A stretch of DNA of 64,000 nt from Clostridia bacterium (lineage in GTDB: Bacteria; Bacillota; Clostridia; Christensenellales; Aristaeellaceae). How positions within the stretch are numbered: the stretch's first letter is position 1; every line of letters begins with the position of its first letter. A program made the translations under genes and the position numbers. Location: the NCBI GenBank assembly GCA_017547805.1, contig JAFYOR010000022.1:29279-93278 (forward strand), given 5' to 3'. The notes beneath the pieces are model-generated. The model was not told the origin of the DNA, did not search any database, and saw only the letters and a list, made by a program, of their open reading frames with translations. Of this stretch, positions 15,591-23,464 are shown piece by piece.

Positions 15591-17405
15591 TTACTCCGCG
15601 ATGTACCAGCACTGAGAGTGGGCGATGCCCATATCGCGATAGATATCGGACCAGACGCCGTCCGCCAGGAAGTTCTTGATGCGGGCGTTGACGGCATGGT
15701 AGGTCGGAGCAGCCTCGACGTAGCCAATGGTCCACATGTTCTCCTCGTGGAGCTTCAGCATCTCAAGGGCGATCGCGGTGCGGTCCTCCGCAGCGGAGGT
15801 CACGTCCAGCTTCTTCTTGAGCTCGATGAGCTTGGCCAGATCGCCGGTGGCGGTCGTCTCGTCCATCGTGCCGTACCAGGCGACGTTGGTGGCATAGCCC
15901 GGAACCATGGAGTTCGGCTTGAGGATGATGGAGATATCGCCGATGCCGGTGACCGGGTAGAGCATGCACTCAACGGCGTTGGCCATCAGGTCGTTGTCGA
16001 TGTTGCTGCGGTCGCTGTCCTTGAAGGTGCACTTGATGCCCGCGGCGCGGAAGTACGGCTCAAGGATCTTGTAGGTATCGGCGGCGCCGTTGTCGGCGAC
16101 GGAAACGATGTTGAGTTCGAAATCGGTGCCGTCGGCGAAGTCATAGAAGCCGTCAGCGCCCATGACGAGGCCCGCGCCCTCAAACAGGGTCTTGGCCTTG
16201 GCGACGTCATACTCGGTCCACTTCTTGGCCCATTCCTCGCTGTAGCCCAGCGCGCCCGGCTGCGGGGCAGCCTGACCGCCGGCGAGCCAGCCGTCAGAAT
16301 ACAGAGCGGCGAACTCTTCGCGGTTGACGCAGATGCTCATCGCCTGACGGAAGTCAGCGTTGTTGAAGAGCGCCTTGTGGTTCGCGTCTTCGATGTTCAG
16401 GTTGAAGTGGAGCTGCGTCGGGACGTTGCCCCAGTCGCTGCCGGACCACTCGTAGATGTTGATTTCGGTTTCGGATTCCAGGATCGTCGGGATGGATTCC
16501 ATGGCGACGGTCTGGTAATCGACGGTGCCGTCCAGCAGGAGCATGAGCTGCTGGTCAACGTTGGAGACGGTGGTGTAGGTGATCTTGTCGATGTAGGGCA
16601 GCTGGTTGCCGGCCTTGTCGACCTTCCAGTAGTACGGATTGCGCAGGTACTCGTAGTACTCGCCCTTGATGGAGTTCTTGCCCGCCTCGGTGGAGAGCAC
16701 GAACGGATTCAGGGTCGGGATGCCCGGGTAGTTCCAGAAGTAGTAGAGCATTTCCTTGCCCATCTTGCCCACGTCGGAGAACTCGACGCCGCAGATTTCC
16801 TTGCCGATGGCCAGCGCTTCCGCGTCCTTGCCGTCGATGACGTTCTGCACGAGCTCTTCAAAGATGTGCTTCGGCGCATAATGCCACTTCAGGTCAACCG
16901 TCAGCGCCTCGATGAAGTCGTACTTCGGGGTGCCGAAGGTAACGGTGAAGGTGTAATCGTCAACCTTCTCCACGACCGCCGGGGTGCCGTCGGCGTCCTT
17001 ATGGCAGTTGCGCACGCCCTTGGAGTCGACCTTGTTCAGGCAGACGGCGTTGTAGAACCACACGCAGTCTTCAGCGGTGAACGGCGCGCCGTCGGACCAC
17101 TTCATGCCTTCGCGCAGATAGATGGTGTAGACCTTGGCGTCCTCGCTCACGTCGTAGCCCTTGGCGACGTTGGGCTCGGTTTCACCGGTGACGGTGAAGC
17201 GGAAGAGGCCTTCCTCAATCAGCTTGCCCGCGTCCCAGTTGCCGCCGCCGGCCGCGCGCTTGAGCTCGCCGCCGTAGGTGCCGATGGTCAGGTATTCCGC
17301 GTCTTCCACCATGGGCTCGACGGGAAGGTTCTCCGCCAGCGCGCACGCGCCAAGGCACATGACCATGGCCAGCACGAGGGCGATCCACGTTTTGATGTTG
17401 CTCAT
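15591..17405 (-). CDS. Extracellular solute-binding protein, SBP_bac_5 (OppA-like)
   Basis: 604 residues. A signal peptide ends LGACALAEN. The Cys gives a lipobox-like LGAC, but ALA-E fits signal-peptidase I equally well, so lipid anchoring is uncertain. The body is the family 5 fold: WSDGAPFTAEDCVWFYNAV near 90, KVDKAGNQLPYIDKITYTTV near 270, FRQAMSICVNREEFAALYS near 360. It captures the ligand for the OppBCDF-like transporter. Family 5 proteins bind peptides in classical systems but oligosaccharides in several glycan loci; the hydrolases in this operon favour the second. Start at 17405 with AGGAGG. The divergent AraC gene is the likely regulator. Confidence 0.9.
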   Translation of the reverse strand: MSNIKTWIALVLAMVMCLGACALAENLPVEPMVEDAEYLTIGTYGGELKRAAGGGNWDAGKLIEEGLFRFTVTGETEPNVAKGYDVSEDAKVYTIYLREGMKWSDGAPFTAEDCVWFYNAVCLNKVDSKGVRNCHKDADGTPAVVEKVDDYTFTVTFGTPKYDFIEALTVDLKWHYAPKHIFEELVQNVIDGKDAEALAIGKEICGVEFSDVGKMGKEMLYYFWNYPGIPTLNPFVLSTEAGKNSIKGEYYEYLRNPYYWKVDKAGNQLPYIDKITYTTVSNVDQQLMLLLDGTVDYQTVAMESIPTILESETEINIYEWSGSDWGNVPTQLHFNLNIEDANHKALFNNADFRQAMSICVNREEFAALYSDGWLAGGQAAPQPGALGYSEEWAKKWTEYDVAKAKTLFEGAGLVMGADGFYDFADGTDFELNIVSVADNGAADTYKILEPYFRAAGIKCTFKDSDRSNIDNDLMANAVECMLYPVTGIGDISIILKPNSMVPGYATNVAWYGTMDETTATGDLAKLIELKKKLDVTSAAEDRTAIALEMLKLHEENMWTIGYVEAAPTYHAVNARIKNFLADGVWSDIYRDMGIAHSQCWYIAE

Positions 17406-17462
17406 ATGAATCCTCCTGTTCTTGCTTTTGCGATGTCGATACATTCCGATTAATTCTATATT

Positions 17463-17490
17463 ATCATATTCTGTGTATCATGCTACGCAA
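17463..17490 (-). promoter_or_regulatory. Promoter of the transport/glycan operon
   Basis: Minus strand: -35 TTGCGT (17490-17485), 16-base spacer, -10 TATGAT (17468-17463). The weak -35 suits an activator-dependent promoter. Confidence 0.5.
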
Positions 17491-17516
17491 TAATTGTCTT
17501 TTTCCTCTCAAAACAT

Positions 17517-17592
17517 CGCATTTTTTGCTTTGCATTCCCCTTGCATTTGCCGCCATCTATTCATTTTTTATGAATTTTTACGCATTTTTTGC
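17517..17592. promoter_or_regulatory. Paired CGCATTTTTTGC direct repeats, candidate AraC sites
   Basis: Identical 12-mers at 17517-17528 and 17581-17592, start-to-start distance 64 bases (about six helical turns), in the same orientation. The first lies 27 bases upstream of the operon -35. AraC-family activators commonly use direct repeats upstream of the target promoter. Binding is inferred, not shown. Confidence 0.4.
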
Positions 17593-17644
17593 CGTCTTCT
17601 CCCCTTTACAGTCGTTTTGCCACCTCATAAAATGCAACATTTGC

Positions 17645-17673
17645 TTGTGAATATGCTGCAGCTGTGCTACACT
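17645..17673 (+). promoter_or_regulatory. Promoter of the AraC-type regulator gene
   Basis: -35 TTGTGA (17645-17650), 17-base spacer ending TGC (extended -10), -10 TACACT (17668-17673). Confidence 0.5.
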
Positions 17674-17680
17674 TGAAGTA

Positions 17681-17745
17681 AACCGGCATGCTGCCGGCGG
17701 CATCACCGGCAAAGCACAGCAAATCTCCGTCTTTCGCACGCGAGG
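17681..17745 (+). repeat. 65-base dispersed repeat, copy 1 (5' UTR of AraC gene)
   Basis: It shares about 80 percent identity over exactly 65 bases with 23358-23422. The conserved core is GCATGCTGCCGG, GGCAT, ACCGGCAAAGC, which can fold as TGCCGG/CCGGCA. Both copies lie in the same orientation upstream of a plus-strand gene start. Confidence 0.6.
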
Positions 17746-17794
17746 CCGGCATTTTGAGACAAAATCTGCAGCACAGGCAGGAAAGGGAACTCCC

Positions 17795-18700
17795 ATGCTG
17801 ATTTACAACCTCGCCCTGTATGAAGACAGGACGTTTATCCGCGTCAACGCAGAAAACGACCCCCTGTTTTATTTCTTTGACTATGATGTGCGCTCCGCGC
17901 AGATCAACATGCAGTTTCAGCATTTTCATCCCTTTTATGAGCTTTGCGTGCTGCTGGGCAACAAAACGACCCACTTTCTGGAAGGCAAGCCGTACAATCT
18001 CAATACCTTTGACATCATGGGCATCGCTCCCGGCGTGCTGCACATGACGCAGTACCCCGAAGGCGATCCCTGCCGGCGGCTGATCATCCAGTTCAGCCTG
18101 CCGCCAAAGGCCGCAGGATTATCAAACGAATACGAGCAGCTGCTCAGCGTCTTTCACAGCGGGTTGCCCATTTTCCGCTTTGAGCCGGAACTGCGCGCCA
18201 AGCTCTACCGCCGCCTCAACGACATCTTCCTCCTCGCCGGAAAGAGCGACCCGATGCGCAACCTGAGCATCCACATCAAGTTCGTCGAGTTTCTCACGCT
18301 GCTCTTCCTCAATCAGGACAAGAACCAATACGCCGACGAAGCAGAAATGACCCCGGCGGACAAAAAAATCTACGCGATCGCCAGTCATATCCACGCCCAC
18401 TTTGCCGAGCCGCTGTCCCTTGAATCCCTCGCCGTGCAGTTTTTTATCAGCAGCTGCTATCTGTCCCATCAGTTCAAGGCCGTCACCGGCTTCACGATCA
18501 CCGACTATATCCAGATGACACGGGTGCGAAACGTCCAGTCCATGCTCCTGCGCGAGGACGTTCCCATCACCGAGGCGGCGCTTTCCTGCGGCTTTCAGAG
18601 CTTCTCCCAGTTTAACCGCGTGTTTCAAAAGCATATCGGCATGACGCCCTCGCAATACAGAAAGCTCAACCGCAGCCATCCCGCATGGCTGGAAGAATGA
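17795..18700 (+). CDS. AraC-family transcriptional regulator
   Basis: 301 residues. N-terminal cupin-like sensing domain (residues 1-170; HFHPFYELCVLLGNKTTHFL is the usual sugar-sensor motif) and a C-terminal double helix-turn-helix (about 195-295; SLESLAVQFFISSCYLSHQF and CGFQSFSQFNRVFQKHIGMT). It is divergent from the glycan transport operon, so it most likely senses a sugar derived from that locus and activates it. AGGAAAGGG lies 10 bases before the ATG. Confidence 0.9.
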   Translation: MLIYNLALYEDRTFIRVNAENDPLFYFFDYDVRSAQINMQFQHFHPFYELCVLLGNKTTHFLEGKPYNLNTFDIMGIAPGVLHMTQYPEGDPCRRLIIQFSLPPKAAGLSNEYEQLLSVFHSGLPIFRFEPELRAKLYRRLNDIFLLAGKSDPMRNLSIHIKFVEFLTLLFLNQDKNQYADEAEMTPADKKIYAIASHIHAHFAEPLSLESLAVQFFISSCYLSHQFKAVTGFTITDYIQMTRVRNVQSMLLREDVPITEAALSCGFQSFSQFNRVFQKHIGMTPSQYRKLNRSHPAWLEE

Positions 18701-18781
18701 GTTTTTCTTGCTGTTTTCTCCGGTTTTTGCTATTGTATATCCTGTATGAATTGATATCCTTGATGTGATCGGGAGGCTTTT

Positions 18782-19981
18782 ATGGCTCAACGCACAAAGG
18801 CGTGCAATCTGCGCCTTACTCCTCTATATTGCCTGCAGCAGGCCGGCTATTTCTTCGCCATCGCCGGCATCGGCGCATTTGCCGTCACGTATCTCATGGA
18901 CAAGGGCTTTGCCGCCGGACAGATCGGCCTGATGCTCGCGTCCACCAACATCCTCTCCTGTCTGCTGCAGCCGATCATCGGCAGCTATGTGGATCGTCGC
19001 TCGATGGCGCTGCTGCCCAAGATCATCCTCGGCTTCCTCTGCACGGCGTTCGTCTGCTTTTCCTCGCTTGAACTCTTTGCGCTTCCGCTCGCCGTCATGG
19101 GGCCGCTCTTTATTTTTGCTTCCCTCTGCTTTGGCATCACCGTTCCGCTGAGCAACTCGCTGTGCGCCTATTATTCGCAGAGCGGCTGCCGCATCGATTA
19201 CGGCATGGGCTCCGGCGTGGGTTCGCTGTGCTTTTCCTTCTCCTCGCTGATCGTCGGCTACATCATCGCCGGCCTCGGCACGCGCTTCATGATGGCGTTC
19301 TGCCTGATGTTCATTGGTCTTGAAATTGTCGTCGTTACGCGCTATCCGCGAATCGATGAAAGCGCGCAGGGCAGCGCGCCCACCGCTTCCGTCTCCAGCC
19401 TTTCCCTGCCGGCTTTCTGCCTGCGTTATCGCCGGTTCCTTCTGACGCTGCTGGGCGTCATGTGTCTGGCCGCCTGCCATGCCATGGCGGAAAATTACCT
19501 CATCAACGTCTTTAACCGCATCGGCGGCGGCAGCGAGCATGTCGGCATCGCGCTCTTCCTCGCCTGCACGACGGCGGCCCCCTTCATGATCTTCTTTGAA
19601 AAAATCCAGAAGAAGACGGGCGTCGTCATTCTCCTGCGCCTTGCGGGTCTTTTCTATGTGCTCAAGGCGTCGCTGCTTCTCTTCGCGCCGTCCATCGTTT
19701 CTGTGTATCTGATCGAGCTGCTGCAGACCTGCACTTACGTCTTCCTCTATCCCCCGCTGTATTATCTGGTCAGGGAGCGCATCGCCCCCACCGATACCGC
19801 CAAGGGACAGACCATCGCCTCCGCGCTTTATACGCTGGGCACGGCGATGGGCAATTCGCTGGGCGGCACGGTCATCGACGCGTTCAGCCTCAGCGCGATG
19901 CTTTTCCTCGCCGCGGTTATCGCCGCAACGGGCACGCTGCTCATCAATTTCACGATTGCTAAGGCTGACCCGATCAATTGA
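18782..19981 (+). CDS. Major facilitator superfamily transporter
   Basis: 399 residues, 12 predicted membrane helices. The motif-A-like loop after helix 2 reads GSYVDRRSMALLPK. An Arg/Glu-containing cytosolic linker (TRYPRIDESAQGSAP) splits the two six-helix halves, and the second half has YYLVRERIAPTDTAKGQ, typical of the nucleoside/sugar-permease-like MFS branch. It lies 81 bases after the AraC gene in the same direction, with GGGAGGC as ribosome site, so it may be co-transcribed and import or export a sugar related to the locus. Substrate unknown. Confidence 0.8.
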   Translation: MAQRTKACNLRLTPLYCLQQAGYFFAIAGIGAFAVTYLMDKGFAAGQIGLMLASTNILSCLLQPIIGSYVDRRSMALLPKIILGFLCTAFVCFSSLELFALPLAVMGPLFIFASLCFGITVPLSNSLCAYYSQSGCRIDYGMGSGVGSLCFSFSSLIVGYIIAGLGTRFMMAFCLMFIGLEIVVVTRYPRIDESAQGSAPTASVSSLSLPAFCLRYRRFLLTLLGVMCLAACHAMAENYLINVFNRIGGGSEHVGIALFLACTTAAPFMIFFEKIQKKTGVVILLRLAGLFYVLKASLLLFAPSIVSVYLIELLQTCTYVFLYPPLYYLVRERIAPTDTAKGQTIASALYTLGTAMGNSLGGTVIDAFSLSAMLFLAAVIAATGTLLINFTIAKADPIN

Positions 19982-20006
19982 TCACTATCTGCAAACGCAT
20001 AAAACG

Positions 20007-20048
20007 AAGGACGCATCCGTTCAAACGGATGCGTCCTTATTATTTTCT
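20007..20048 (+). terminator. Terminator of the MFS gene
   Basis: AAGGACGCATCCGTT / AACGGATGCGTCCTT, 15-base perfect arms with a CA loop, then ATTATTTTCTT. Confidence 0.9.
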
Positions 20049-20053
20049 TCTTA

Positions 20054-20186
20054 TACGATTCTTAATTAATCTACTCTAGCGCAATACTGGGATACGTTGG
20101 GCTGCCGCCCAAACCCGCTCGGGGACATTGTCCCCGAACCCCTTCTTCGCTTCGCGCACTTAAACCGCTTTTATCTGAGAAAAGTA
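20054..20186. mobile_element. MITE-like element, short copy (133 bp)
   Basis: Imperfect inverted ends: left TACGATTCTTAATTAA, right ...ATCTGAGAAAAGTA (reverse complement TACTTTTCTCAGAT). TTA flanks it on both sides (20051-20053 and 20187-20189). The right TTA is the TAA stop codon of the binding-protein gene read on the minus strand. Inside is the hairpin module GGGCTGCCGCCC followed by CGGGGACATTGTCCCCG and CTTCGCTTCGCGCA. No transposase. The longer relative is at 27745-28077. Confidence 0.6.
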
Positions 20187-21218
20187 TTACTTAATGCAGC
20201 CTTCCATCAGCGCATCAAACATCTCCTGCGTCAGATCGCAGTGATAGAACAGGTCGTAATGGCGCGCGATTTCCTCATACAGATCATACTGCGCAGCGTC
20301 CGGATAGAGCGCCTTCGCCATCCACGTCATGCCCAGCAGGCGCTGAACGCTCGGCGGGAAGCCCATGAAGTTATAGGGCATCTGCGGCACGAGGACGTAA
20401 TTGCCTTCCGCCACAGCGCGCACAGCCTGCCACAGCGGATCGTTCTGCGCCGCGTCGTAGGTGGAGTGGGAGGCGAACACGATCATGTCCGGATCCCAGT
20501 TCATGATCTGCTCAAGGTCGGTTTCGTTGCCCGTTCCCTTGGCAGAAGGGGATTCCACCACAGCCAGATTGTCAGAGAGCATATCGATGATCGGGCTGTG
20601 ATAGGAGTTCTTCGCGATCACGCCGGTATACGTTTCGCCGGTGATGTACAGCAGGCGGGTCTTCTGCACGCTCTCACCGATCGCCGCCGTGCGGTCGTAT
20701 ACTTCGCGGCAGTAAGCGGCCAGCACCTGCGCCTCTTCCGCGCGGCCCAGCAGTTCACCCAGACGGCGGTACGTTTCATCCATGGTTTCAAGGCCCATCG
20801 TGATGTGCACGAACGGGATGCCCGTCTGCTCCGTCAGCGCGTCAAGGTCCTCGGCGATGCCCTTCTTGGTTTCGCCCACGTCGATGACGATCTGCGGCGC
20901 GGCGGCAAGCAGCGTTTCAAGGTTCAGGTTGCCTTTGCCGCCGTAGAGCTGGCCGATGGCCGGTAGATTGTAGTATTCCGGCGCGATGTATACCTCGCTG
21001 CCCGCGTCCCACTGGCTGGTCACACCCACGAGCATATCCGGCGCGAGGGCAAAGACGACAATCTGCGCACCGACGCCGGAAACCGCCACGCGGGTGATTT
21101 CCTGATCAATCGTCACGGTTCTTCCCGAGTCATCGGTAAAGGTTCGCGTGCCTTCCGCCAGCGCGCAGGCGCCCAGCAGCAGCACAAGGGTGAGGATCAG
21201 CGCAGTCCATTTTTTCAT
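20187..21218 (-). CDS. Siderophore/cobalamin-type ABC transporter binding protein
   Basis: 343 residues, family PF01497 (BtuF/FepB type). A signal peptide ends LGACALAEG, nearly the same sequence as in the OppA-like protein. The mature start RTFTDDSGRTVTIDQEITRV and the LVGVTSQWD, IVIDVGETKKGIAEDL and FPPSVQRLLGMTWMAKALYP segments are typical. It captures an iron chelate, heme or corrinoid outside the membrane; the ligand cannot be told. Perfect AAGGAGG before the ATG, and 13 bases after the ATPase gene. Its TAA stop lies in the target-site duplication of the MITE-like element. Confidence 0.88.
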   Translation of the reverse strand: MKKWTALILTLVLLLGACALAEGTRTFTDDSGRTVTIDQEITRVAVSGVGAQIVVFALAPDMLVGVTSQWDAGSEVYIAPEYYNLPAIGQLYGGKGNLNLETLLAAAPQIVIDVGETKKGIAEDLDALTEQTGIPFVHITMGLETMDETYRRLGELLGRAEEAQVLAAYCREVYDRTAAIGESVQKTRLLYITGETYTGVIAKNSYHSPIIDMLSDNLAVVESPSAKGTGNETDLEQIMNWDPDMIVFASHSTYDAAQNDPLWQAVRAVAEGNYVLVPQMPYNFMGFPPSVQRLLGMTWMAKALYPDAAQYDLYEEIARHYDLFYHCDLTQEMFDALMEGCIK

Positions 21219-21231
21219 CGTTCTTTCCTCC

Positions 21232-22008
21232 TTAAAATACCTTCTTGGGCGCAATGACACGCCCGTATTCCGTCTGTTCAAAGACGGCGTCAACGCCGTA
21301 AAGCGTTTTCACCAATTCGGGAGTCAGCGCCTCGTCCGGCGTGCCCAGCGCCGCTACCTGTCCGCCGGACAGGGCGAGAATCCGCGTGGCATAGGTCAGC
21401 GCATGCTGCGGATTGTGCGTGGAGAGCAGCACGGCGTATCCTTCATCCGCCAGTTCGCGCACAAGCCTGAGGATGCGCAGCTGGTTGCCGTAGTCCAGCG
21501 CGGACGTCGGTTCGTCCATGATCAGCACGTCGGAGCGCTGGGAAAGCGCGCGCGCGACGAGCACCAGCTGCTGTTCGCCGCCGGAAAGCTGCGCAAAGCT
21601 GCGGTCCTTGAGCGACGCGATGCCCAGCCGTTCAAGCGCCGCCAGCGCAGCGTCCGTCTGCTCCTTTTTCGGCTGGGAAAACGGCGACGCCAGCTGGCGC
21701 GTCGTGCCCATGAGCACCGTATCCAGCACGGAAAACTCGAACGTCGGCTGGTGAATCTGCGGAATGTAGGCGATGCGCCGCGCCGCCTCCCGCCGGGAAA
21801 GCGCCCGCACATCCGTGCCTTCGCTCAGAATCTCGCCGGAAAAGTCCTTCAGCCGCCCCAGAATGCAGCGAAAGAGCGTGCTCTTGCCCACGCCGTTGGG
21901 GCCGAGAACCGAAAGGAATTCGCCGCCTTTCAGGTCAAAGCTCACATCGCGCAGGATCGGCCGCTGGCCATAAGTAAAGGAGACGCTGCGGCATTCAAGC
22001 TTCACCAT
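21232..22008 (-). CDS. Siderophore/cobalamin-type ABC transporter ATPase
   Basis: 258 residues. Walker A GPNGVGKST near 36, Q-loop, signature LSGGEQQLVLVARAL, Walker B VLIMDEPTSALD, H-loop LLSTHNPQHAL. FepC/BtuD class. It overlaps the permease gene by seven bases and is followed by the binding-protein gene, so the order on the minus strand is permease, ATPase, binding protein. Confidence 0.92.
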   Translation of the reverse strand: MVKLECRSVSFTYGQRPILRDVSFDLKGGEFLSVLGPNGVGKSTLFRCILGRLKDFSGEILSEGTDVRALSRREAARRIAYIPQIHQPTFEFSVLDTVLMGTTRQLASPFSQPKKEQTDAALAALERLGIASLKDRSFAQLSGGEQQLVLVARALSQRSDVLIMDEPTSALDYGNQLRILRLVRELADEGYAVLLSTHNPQHALTYATRILALSGGQVAALGTPDEALTPELVKTLYGVDAVFEQTEYGRVIAPKKVF

Positions 22009-23042
22009 ACGTGCTCCTTTCTGGTCATCAGGAAGATGAAGAACGGCGCGCCGACGAATGCCGTCAGGATGCCGATGGGGATTTCCGTGGCGGCAAGATT
22101 TCGCGACACATTATCCACCAGCAAAAGAAACAGCGCGCCCATCACCGCAGAAGCCGGCAGCAGCCGCCGGCAGTCGCTGCCCGTCAGCTTGCGGCAGAGA
22201 TGCGGAATGACCAGGCCAACCCAGCCGATCATGCCGCTGGCAGCGACGCTTGCAGCGGTGAGCAGCGTCGCGCAGAGGATCACCAGCGCGCGAAGCAGCA
22301 CGGTATTGACGCCCATGCTCTCGGCTTCCTCCTCGCTGAGGGTCAGCAGGTTGATCTGCCAGCGCATCAAAAGCAGCGGCAGCGCGCCAAGCGCCATCGG
22401 AATCAGCGCAAAGCGCACATCGCTACCCCGCGCGCTGGCAAGGCTGCCCATCAGCCAGTAGGTGATCGCCGGGAGCTCGTCCCCCGGATCGGCAATGAGC
22501 TTGAGATACGATGTCGCGGAGGAAAACAGCGAGGACACCATCACGCCCGCCAGCAGGATGCCAACCGTGCGCGCGCCCCGGGTCCGCTTTCCGATGATGA
22601 ACACGAGCGCCACCGTCGCCATGCTCATGGCGAAGGCCAGCGCCGTCGTGCCGCCCTTGCCAAAGCCCAGCAGGATCGCCAGCGCCGCGCCGAAGCACGC
22701 GCCGGAGGACGCGCCGAGGATATCCGGCGCCGCCATGGGATTGTTAAACACGCTCTGATACGCCGTGCCCGCCAAAGACAGGCACGCGCCCACGAGCATC
22801 GCCAGCACGATGCGCGGCAGGCGGATGCTCAGCACCACGGCCTGCATGCCCGAAGACCAAGTCTGTTCAAGCGGTATCACGCGCGAAAGCAGAATTCTTC
22901 CCACCTGCGCAAGCGGCACATCATAACGGCCGAGCACGAAGGAAAGCATGAAGAGCGCAGCGAGCGCAGCGCCAAGCCCCGCCATCAGGGCAGCAAACCT
23001 GCGGCGGGACATCGCCGCCGGGTGTTGATGATGCATCTGCAT
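22002..23042 (-). CDS. Siderophore/cobalamin-type ABC transporter permease (FecCD family)
   Basis: 346 residues, about ten membrane helices. Family motifs: RLPRIVLAMLVGACLSLAGT near 70, YQSVFNNPMAAPDILGASSG near 90, GLVIPHLCRKLTG near 275 and a C-terminal IPIGILTAFVGAPFFIFLM. It forms a homodimeric pore with the ATPase downstream. AAAGGA lies ten bases before the ATG; an in-frame ATG at 23009 is an alternative. Confidence 0.92.
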   Translation of the reverse strand: MQMHHQHPAAMSRRRFAALMAGLGAALAALFMLSFVLGRYDVPLAQVGRILLSRVIPLEQTWSSGMQAVVLSIRLPRIVLAMLVGACLSLAGTAYQSVFNNPMAAPDILGASSGACFGAALAILLGFGKGGTTALAFAMSMATVALVFIIGKRTRGARTVGILLAGVMVSSLFSSATSYLKLIADPGDELPAITYWLMGSLASARGSDVRFALIPMALGALPLLLMRWQINLLTLSEEEAESMGVNTVLLRALVILCATLLTAASVAASGMIGWVGLVIPHLCRKLTGSDCRRLLPASAVMGALFLLLVDNVSRNLAATEIPIGILTAFVGAPFFIFLMTRKEHVW

Positions 23043-23046
23043 ATGC

Positions 23047-23175
23047 TTAAGTCCTTTTCACAAAATAAACGCCCGCGTCCCACAAAAAGGACACGAGCGC
23101 AAATACGCCGCAGAATGCGGACAGTCTCTGTGCACAGCGTCTCCTTTTCAAAGAGGAAGGCTGCAACGTTTCCAT
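23047..23175 (-). CDS. Possible 42-residue leader or membrane peptide ahead of the permease
   Basis: A short open frame (METLQPSSLKRRRC ... FVKRT) between promoter and permease, ending four bases before the permease ATG. It has a basic N-terminal stretch and one hydrophobic segment (LSAFCGVFALVSFLW). The ATG overlaps the stop of a still smaller frame (GGGGTTGTAATG), giving a start-stop overlap, and the permease ribosome site lies inside its last codons. It could be a regulatory leader peptide or simply chance. No family recognised. Confidence 0.3.
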   Translation of the reverse strand: METLQPSSLKRRRCAQRLSAFCGVFALVSFLWDAGVYFVKRT

Positions 23176-23236
23176 TACAACCCCGGTTCCTGTTCCATAG
23201 CCGACGCCTTAGGAAGCGGAACTCGAAGACTTGATA

Positions 23237-23265
23237 ATAATATATCAATGACACGAATTTGTCAA
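23237..23265 (-). promoter_or_regulatory. Promoter of the siderophore/cobalamin importer operon
   Basis: Minus strand: TTGACA (23265-23260), 17-base spacer, TATTAT (23242-23237). Near-consensus SigA promoter, followed by a leader of about 190 bases before the permease ATG. The spacer is AT-rich, but I see no clear Fur-type 19-mer. Confidence 0.8.
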
Positions 23266-23357
23266 TGCCCTTCGCTATATTTCGCCTGAAATTTGACACA
23301 TTTATCTCTTTTCTCTGCGTACAAGGAAAAGCCGCCTGCCGCGCAGAATAACGAAGC

Positions 23358-23422
23358 AACCAGCATGCTGCCGGAGGCATTACCGGCAAAGCGCCGTAAA
23401 TCTCAATCTCCGGCGCACGAGG
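23358..23422 (+). repeat. 65-base dispersed repeat, copy 2 (upstream of yedK)
   Basis: Same length and orientation as 17681-17745; the shared core is GCATGCTGCCGG, then GGCAT, then ACCGGCAAAGC. It ends about 40 bases before the yedK start. Confidence 0.6.
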
Positions 23423-23464
23423 ACGATTATTTTTAGGTTTATATAAATAAAGGAGGAAACGGGC

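Larger units (their letters stand above)
17406..17794. other. Divergent regulatory region between binding protein and AraC genes
   Basis: 389 bases without a gene. It holds a minus-strand promoter for the transport/hydrolase operon, a plus-strand promoter for the AraC gene, two perfect CGCATTTTTTGC 12-mers (17517-17528 and 17581-17592) and a 65-base dispersed repeat. The central part is AT-rich with T-tracts. Confidence 0.7.
23176..23464. other. Intergenic region between importer operon and yedK
   Basis: Holds the minus-strand promoter of the importer (23237-23265) and, on the plus side, the second 65-base repeat. I see no riboswitch I can name: the B12-box (GCCACTG-type) core is absent. Confidence 0.5.

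Noticed and set aside
15561-17453. Very long open frames on the strand opposite real genes (for example 15561-17453 plus, 7743-9599 plus, 4368-5624 plus)
   Set aside because: They mirror well-supported genes on the minus strand, have no ribosome sites, and give Arg/His/Gln-rich products typical of antisense reading of GC-rich codons.
23043-23236. Cobalamin riboswitch ahead of the BtuCDF-like operon
   Set aside because: No B12-box or GCCACTG-type core and no suitable pseudoknot; the leader instead shows small frames.
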